Positions 60,173-64,000 of a stretch of 64,000 nucleotides of DNA are shown piece by piece. A model generated the notes under the pieces. That model saw nothing but the letters and a program-made list of their open reading frames with translations. It did not search any database and had not been told where the DNA came from. The stretch spans positions 372,001-436,000 of the forward strand of contig NZ_STGB01000005.1 in assembly GCF_005222815.1 (NCBI RefSeq), read 5' to 3'. Position 1 is the stretch's first letter, and every line of letters starts with the position of its first letter. The position numbers and the translations under genes were made by a program. Origin of the DNA: Roseomonas sp. AR75. Its GTDB lineage: Bacteria > Pseudomonadota > Alphaproteobacteria > Acetobacterales > Acetobacteraceae.

Positions 60173-61042
60173 CTACGGCACTCTCAACGCCGCCCGCAGC
60201 TTCCGCTGATCCTGCGGGCACACCTGCCCCAGACGCCGGTATTCCGCGGGGGTGTCGATCTGCGCATGTCCCTCGTCCCGCGCCGCGCGCAGGCGGGCCA
60301 AGGCGGGCTCCAGCGCGCGGGACAGATCCTCCTGCATGAGCTGGGCGGCGGTGGCGACGTCGGGGGCGCGCATCTCCACGCTGTTCGCCCAGGCGCGCAA
60401 GGTCACGCGCAGCTCCGCCGCGGCTTCGCGCAACGTGCGGCGGTTCACCTCGGCATGGCGGCGCTCATGCGCCAGCACCTCCCGCGAGAGGCAGGAATTG
60501 GGTGGCACCTCCTTGGCCAGGCGGATGGTGTGCTCGGCATGCAGCAGGCGCAGCCGCACCTCGGCCGGCACGGCGCAGACCGGGCCGCGCTCCGGCCCGC
60601 GGGAGCGGGCGGTGATGTCGGTGCGCCATTCCACGCGCGAGACCGTCAGGCCCAGGTGATGCGGGAAGGCGCCGTCCGGGGCGCCGCCGGCTTCCTGGCG
60701 CAAGGCAGTGGCGGGGATGGGGGAGAGCAGGCGGGGCTCGGGGTCCACGAGCTCGAAGGACAGGACGGGGGAGCCGCGCGGGGGGCAGGCGGGCTGGGGG
60801 GGTGGGGGGGTGGTGGTGGATTGGGCGAGGGTGATGGGTGGGGGGGTGGAGGGGGTGCGGGCGAGGGTGATTGGGGCGTTCTGGGGCTGGTCGGGCCCCC
60901 CCCCCCCCCCCCCCCCCCCCTGCGGGTGGAGAGGGAGAGAGGCGGGCGGGTGGAGAGGGGGCGCGGCGGACGGGTCGGCTTGCGCGGGCGCGAGGGCGGC
61001 CGCGGCGGTCAGCAGCAGGGCGGCGACGCGAAGGAAGATCAA
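60173..61042 (-). CDS. secreted metalloprotease-like protein (HERRH motif, DUF922-like) with poly-Gly tract
   Basis: A 289-residue exported protein; signal peptide about 1-22. The next 70 residues are Pro/Gly/Thr-rich with a run of eight Gly coded by a homopolymer, and are probably unstructured. The folded domain has LSFELVDP, WRTDITARSRG, a VCAVPAEVRLRLL strand and CLSREVLAHERRHAEVNRRTL. The last resembles the zinc site HExxH (here HERRH) of DUF922-type predicted proteases, where an N-terminal Cys is also conserved. The gene precedes nothing on the same strand and its ATG overlaps the end of corA by 4 bases, so both form one transcript. Confidence 0.72.
   Translation of the reverse strand: MIFLRVAALLLTAAAALAPAQADPSAAPPLHPPASLPLHPQGGGGGGGGPDQPQNAPITLARTPSTPPPITLAQSTTTPPPPQPACPPRGSPVLSFELVDPEPRLLSPIPATALRQEAGGAPDGAFPHHLGLTVSRVEWRTDITARSRGPERGPVCAVPAEVRLRLLHAEHTIRLAKEVPPNSCLSREVLAHERRHAEVNRRTLREAAAELRVTLRAWANSVEMRAPDVATAAQLMQEDLSRALEPALARLRAARDEGHAQIDTPAEYRRLGQVCPQDQRKLRAALRVP
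60896..60920. repeat. 25-nt poly-C homopolymer
   Basis: An uninterrupted run of 25 C (G on the coding strand) inside the N-terminal low-complexity part of the metalloprotease-like gene. It encodes the Gly run. Such tracts are prone to slippage; a change of length not divisible by three would shift the frame before the catalytic domain. Confidence 0.9.
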
Positions 61043-62022
61043 AGCCAGCCCTTGCGCTTGAAGTAGAAGATCGGCGCCAGGGCGGAGAGCACCATCACAA
61101 GCAGCGCGGCCGGATAGCCCCAGGTCTCGTTCAGCTCCGGCATATGGGCGAAGTTCATGCCGTAGATGCTGGCGATCAGCGTCGGCGGCATCAGCGCCAC
61201 CGAGGCCACGGTGAAGGTCTTGATGATGTTGGTCTGCTCGACATTGATGATGCCGAGCACGGCATCCAGCAGGAACTGCGCCTTGTTGTTCAGGAAGCCG
61301 GCGTGATCGACCAGGGAGCGCACGTCGCGCACCAGGGTCTTGATCAGGACCTGGTTCTCCTTCCGCACCGCCGTCGCCTTCTCGGCGCCGACGAAGGTGA
61401 GGATGCGGGTGAGGCCGAGCAGCGTCTCGCTGGCGCGGGTGGTGACCTCGCCGACCTGGCCGAGGGTGATCAGGGTCTCGCGCAGGTCGGCGTCGCGCTT
61501 GTCGGCCTTGATGCGGGCGCGGGCGGCGCGGAAGGCGGTGGAGGAGGCGCGGTCCATGTCGGCGCCGACGCGCTCGAGGATGTCGGCCAGGCGGTCCACG
61601 ATCTGCTCGAACAGGTGCAGCATGACGCCGTCGGGGGTGGCGACCATGGCGGGCTGCTTCTGGCAGCGGAGCGCGAAGACGGCGAAGGCCTTCGGGGTCT
61701 GGTGGCGCACCGTGACCAGCGCGTTGGCGGCGAGGACGAAGGTGATGGGGGTGGAGCCGTATTCCCCGCCCTCCACGCCATAGAGGAAGTTGGCGGTGAG
61801 GAAGAGGGCGTCGTCCTCGCGATACAGGCGGGAGGAGGATTCGATCTCCTCCATCTCCTCGCGCGTGGGGATCTCGAGGCGGAGCGCGGCCTCGACGGCC
61901 TTCACCTCCTCGGCGGCGGGGTTGAGCAGGTCGATCCAGACGGCGCGGGCCAGGTCGGCGGTCGGTTGCAGGCCCTCGGACACGGCAAGGCGTCCCTCGG
62001 CGAGGGCGTAGGATGTCAGCAT
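61039..62022 (-). CDS. corA: magnesium/cobalt transporter CorA
   Basis: A 327-residue CorA. A long cytoplasmic domain with extended helices (DADLRETLITLGQVGEVTTR and neighbours) precedes two C-terminal membrane helices. TM1 ends in the invariant YGMNFAHMPEL loop that forms the Mg2+ selectivity filter, and the terminus FKRKGWL is positively charged as expected. CorA pentamers import Mg2+ down its potential. The downstream metalloprotease-like gene starts within the stop codon. Confidence 0.95.
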   Translation of the reverse strand: MLTSYALAEGRLAVSEGLQPTADLARAVWIDLLNPAAEEVKAVEAALRLEIPTREEMEEIESSSRLYREDDALFLTANFLYGVEGGEYGSTPITFVLAANALVTVRHQTPKAFAVFALRCQKQPAMVATPDGVMLHLFEQIVDRLADILERVGADMDRASSTAFRAARARIKADKRDADLRETLITLGQVGEVTTRASETLLGLTRILTFVGAEKATAVRKENQVLIKTLVRDVRSLVDHAGFLNNKAQFLLDAVLGIINVEQTNIIKTFTVASVALMPPTLIASIYGMNFAHMPELNETWGYPAALLVMVLSALAPIFYFKRKGWL

Positions 62023-62077
62023 GGTGCGCTCTCCCGCCGCGGGATGGCGGGCATCTAGCGCGGGGCGCGGGGGAATG

Positions 62078-62812
62078 TCACCCCGGCGGCATGGGCAGGC
62101 CGTAGCGGCGGGCGACGGCGGGGAAGTCCGGGGCCTCCGCGTAACGATGCGCGGGGGTGGTGCCGTCCTGCGGGCGGACGAGCTGGCAGGTGAGCAGGCC
62201 GGCGGCGGCGGCGGCGTCGAGCTCCTCCGCGACGTCGGAGAGGAAGAGGAGTTCGCGCGAGGGGATGGCGAGCGCCTGCGCGATGGCGGCGTAGGAAGCG
62301 GCGGCGCGCTTCGGGCCGGTGGTGGTGTCGAAGAAGGCGGCGAGCAGCGGGGTGAGGTCGCCGGCGGCGGAATGCCGGAACAGCAGGCGCTGTGCCTCGA
62401 CGGAGCCGGAGGAGTAGATCGCGAGCGTCAGGCCGGCATCCGCCCAGGCGCGGAGGCAGGGCGCGACATCGGGCCAGAGATGACCGCGAAGCCGACCATC
62501 CTCGAAGCCGGCGCGCCAGATCATGCCCTGCAGGGTCTTGAGCGGGGTGGCCTTGGAATCCTCGGCCATCCAGGCGCGGAGCGTGGCGCGGGGTTCAGGG
62601 CCGGGGATGTCGGCCAGGATCGCGGCGACCTTGGGGTCGCCTGCATGCGCGTCGAGGAAGGCGTCGAGATTCGCCGCGGCGAAGGGGAACAGCGTGTCCT
62701 TGACGAAGGCGATGGCGCTGGTCGTGCCCTCGATATCCATCAGCACGGCGCGCACGGGCCCCTCCCCCACGCCGGGGTCGCCGTGGGGGGGTTCCGGCTG
62801 CGCCTCGGACAT
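62078..62812 (-). CDS. mtnC: acireductone synthase (enolase-phosphatase E1) MtnC
   Basis: A 244-residue HAD-superfamily enzyme of methionine salvage. It converts 2,3-diketo-5-methylthiopentyl-1-phosphate to acireductone. Motif I is AVLMDIEGTTSAIAFVKDTL (DxEGTT is diagnostic for MtnC), motif II is LAIYSSGSVEAQRLLF, and motif III/IV is LFLSDVAEELDAAAAAG. The ATG shares one base with the mtnD stop (TGATG). It completes the mtnB-mtnD-mtnC order on the minus strand. Confidence 0.95.
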   Translation of the reverse strand: MSEAQPEPPHGDPGVGEGPVRAVLMDIEGTTSAIAFVKDTLFPFAAANLDAFLDAHAGDPKVAAILADIPGPEPRATLRAWMAEDSKATPLKTLQGMIWRAGFEDGRLRGHLWPDVAPCLRAWADAGLTLAIYSSGSVEAQRLLFRHSAAGDLTPLLAAFFDTTTGPKRAAASYAAIAQALAIPSRELLFLSDVAEELDAAAAAGLLTCQLVRPQDGTTPAHRYAEAPDFPAVARRYGLPMPPG

Positions 62813-63363
62813 CAGGCGGTCGCGGCCGGGAAGCGGGTGGCCATGTCGGTGCCGGTGTAGTGCGGCGTCCAGCCGGAGGTGTCGGTGAAGACGCGGACCA
62901 CGGCGAAGTCCGGATTCTCGCCGGCGTCGAACCAGTGCCTGGAATTGGCGGGGACGCTGATCAGGTCGCCAGGGCCGCAATGCGCGTCGAAGACCCTGGC
63001 GCCCCCTGGGCCATCCATGTGCAGCACGAAGTTGCCGGTGCCGCTGTGGAAGAAGCGGACCTCGTCCTCCGTGTGGGTGTGCTCGGACAGGAACTTCGCG
63101 CGCATCGCGTCCTTCTGCGGGTGGTCGGGCGTGAGCTTGATCACGTCCGCCGTGCCGGCGCCGGTGGCGGCGAGGAAGGCGTCGAGATGCGGGCGATAGG
63201 CGGCGAGGATGGCGTCCGCATCCGCATCGGCGGGGATGTCGGCGCGGGGCCACTGCTCGAAGCGCACGCCGATCGCCTTGAGCTCGGCGGCGATGCGGGC
63301 AGGGTCTTCCGTGACCAGGACCTGGTCGTTGGTGTCGGCGTTCCAGACGGTCAGGCGGCTCAT
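62812..63363 (-). CDS. mtnD: acireductone dioxygenase MtnD
   Basis: A 183-residue cupin. The metal-binding set is complete: HTHTEDEVRFFHSGTG gives two His and the Glu, and VPANSRHWFD gives the third His. With Fe2+ it yields formate and the 2-oxo precursor of methionine; with Ni2+ it diverts to CO and methylthiopropionate. ATG 63363 overlaps the mtnB stop (ATGA). Tight overlaps on both sides indicate coordinated translation of the pathway enzymes. Confidence 0.95.
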   Translation of the reverse strand: MSRLTVWNADTNDQVLVTEDPARIAAELKAIGVRFEQWPRADIPADADADAILAAYRPHLDAFLAATGAGTADVIKLTPDHPQKDAMRAKFLSEHTHTEDEVRFFHSGTGNFVLHMDGPGGARVFDAHCGPGDLISVPANSRHWFDAGENPDFAVVRVFTDTSGWTPHYTGTDMATRFPAATA

Positions 63364-63971
63364 CGCGGTTGCCTCCTCTCCTCCAATTCGCAGGCCAGCA
63401 TGAATTCCAGCGCTTCCATGCGCATCAGCGCGGATGGCATGTCGGGCGCCCATACATAGGAACCGTGGCCGCGGATCAAGTAGCCGGGCGGAATGCTGGC
63501 CATGCCGTCCCAGAGCGCGTCCAGGCCGCGCTGCATGCGCGGGATGTCCTGGTCGTTCGGGATGACGGGCAGCGTTACCTCGGCCTCATGCGTCGGCAGG
63601 CCGGGGAAGGCCTTCAGCAACTCGTAGCCGGCGAGCGTCAACCCGTTGCCGGCGGCGCGGGAGAGCACGGTGTTGGCGATGGAATGGCCGTGCAGCACCG
63701 CGCCCGCCTGCGGGAAGCGGCGGTAGATGCCGCAATGCAACAGCGTCTCCGCCGAGCTCTTCTTCCGCGGGTCCTCGGCGACGCCGTCGAGGTCCACCAC
63801 CATCACGTCGTCAACGGTCAGAAACCCCTTGTGGCGGCCGGAGACGGTGACGGCGAGGCGCCGCGCATCCAGACGCACGGAGAAATTGCCGGCGGTGGCG
63901 GGCACGAAGCCCAGGGAATCCAGCCGGCGCCCCGCCGCGACGATCGCCTCCGCCGCCGCCGCCGGCGTCAT
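63360..63971 (-). CDS. mtnB: methylthioribulose-1-phosphate dehydratase MtnB
   Basis: A 203-residue class II aldolase/adducin family enzyme. The zinc ligands occur in VLHGHSIANTVLS (His pair) and IRGHGSYVWA (His); the catalytic Glu lies in KSSAETLLHCGIYRRFP or the EAEVTLPVI block. SLGFVPATAGNFSVRL is the phosphate-binding start. It dehydrates methylthioribulose-1-phosphate in methionine salvage. The upstream methylthioribose-1-phosphate isomerase (mtnA) is not visible; the window ends 29 bases before. Confidence 0.94.
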   Translation of the reverse strand: MTPAAAAEAIVAAGRRLDSLGFVPATAGNFSVRLDARRLAVTVSGRHKGFLTVDDVMVVDLDGVAEDPRKKSSAETLLHCGIYRRFPQAGAVLHGHSIANTVLSRAAGNGLTLAGYELLKAFPGLPTHEAEVTLPVIPNDQDIPRMQRGLDALWDGMASIPPGYLIRGHGSYVWAPDMPSALMRMEALEFMLACELEERRQPR

Positions 63972-64000
63972 GACCGCGCGGCGAGGGGCGTGGTGGAGGC
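63968..64000 (-). CDS. 3' end of an upstream gene overlapping mtnB (partial)
   Basis: A frame open to the window edge reads ASTTPLAARS and then stops at a TGA that overlaps the mtnB start (ATGA). Every other junction in this mtn unit has the same overlap, so this is probably the last ten codons of the next upstream operon gene. Too short to identify. Confidence 0.35.
   Translation of the reverse strand, partial: ASTTPLAARS

Overview
The window is GC-rich DNA (about 70% by eye) from an alphaproteobacterium, most likely an Acetobacteraceae/Rhodospirillales relative close to Roseomonas. Supporting signs are a GcrA cell-cycle regulator, MEP-pathway genes ispE and ispH, two Bug/TctC-type solute-binding proteins, the secA/parvulin/argJ/Nudix block, and many ATGA or GTGA start-stop overlaps. 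No rRNA, tRNA, CRISPR array or complete insertion sequence is visible.

Left third (1-31 kb) is mainly catabolic and transport accessory genome. It opens with the N-terminus of a LEPR-XLL surface protein and an HlyD-type adaptor. A minus-strand unit follows (10138 to 1980): FAD monooxygenase, Asp/Glu-racemase-like enzyme, GntR regulator, periplasmic amino-acid-type binding protein, then livH-livM-livG-livF. Facing it is a plus-strand hyuA-hyuB-Bug unit, closed by a strong terminator. A D-2-hydroxyacid dehydrogenase/Bug pair, a metallophosphatase and a Ugp-like ABC importer follow. The importer is divergent from a PhnW-like aminotransferase. A TetR-adaptor-RND efflux operon and a hybrid histidine kinase complete this part.

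The middle (31-57 kb) is mostly housekeeping: GST, TPR lipoprotein, ispE, a class I aminotransferase, a divergent gamma-glutamyltransferase, a DsbA-like protein, a CinA-like protein, vapBC, a GNAT-Nudix fusion, argJ, a parvulin, secA, a CAP10 glycosyltransferase, an MFS pump, accA, ispH, gcrA and a formamidase. Small unknowns are interspersed. One of them has a Cys-His-Asp hydrolase pattern.

At 57.8-60.1 kb base composition drops sharply (about half GC) over a two-gene cassette. It follows a histidine-phosphatase gene that has lost its 3' end. The first protein carries the hallmark motifs of the tryptophan-2,3-dioxygenase superfamily after a roughly 200-residue extension. The second is membrane-anchored with a degenerate PLD-like soluble domain. 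This is the best candidate for an undescribed system. The right end returns to core genes: a metalloprotease-like protein containing a 25-nt poly-C tract, corA, and the methionine-salvage genes mtnC-mtnD-mtnB.

Both ABC-importer operons carry strong hairpins between the binding-protein gene and the permease genes. A family of short CTCCCCCGC/GCGGGGGAG inverted repeats is scattered through other intergenic gaps.
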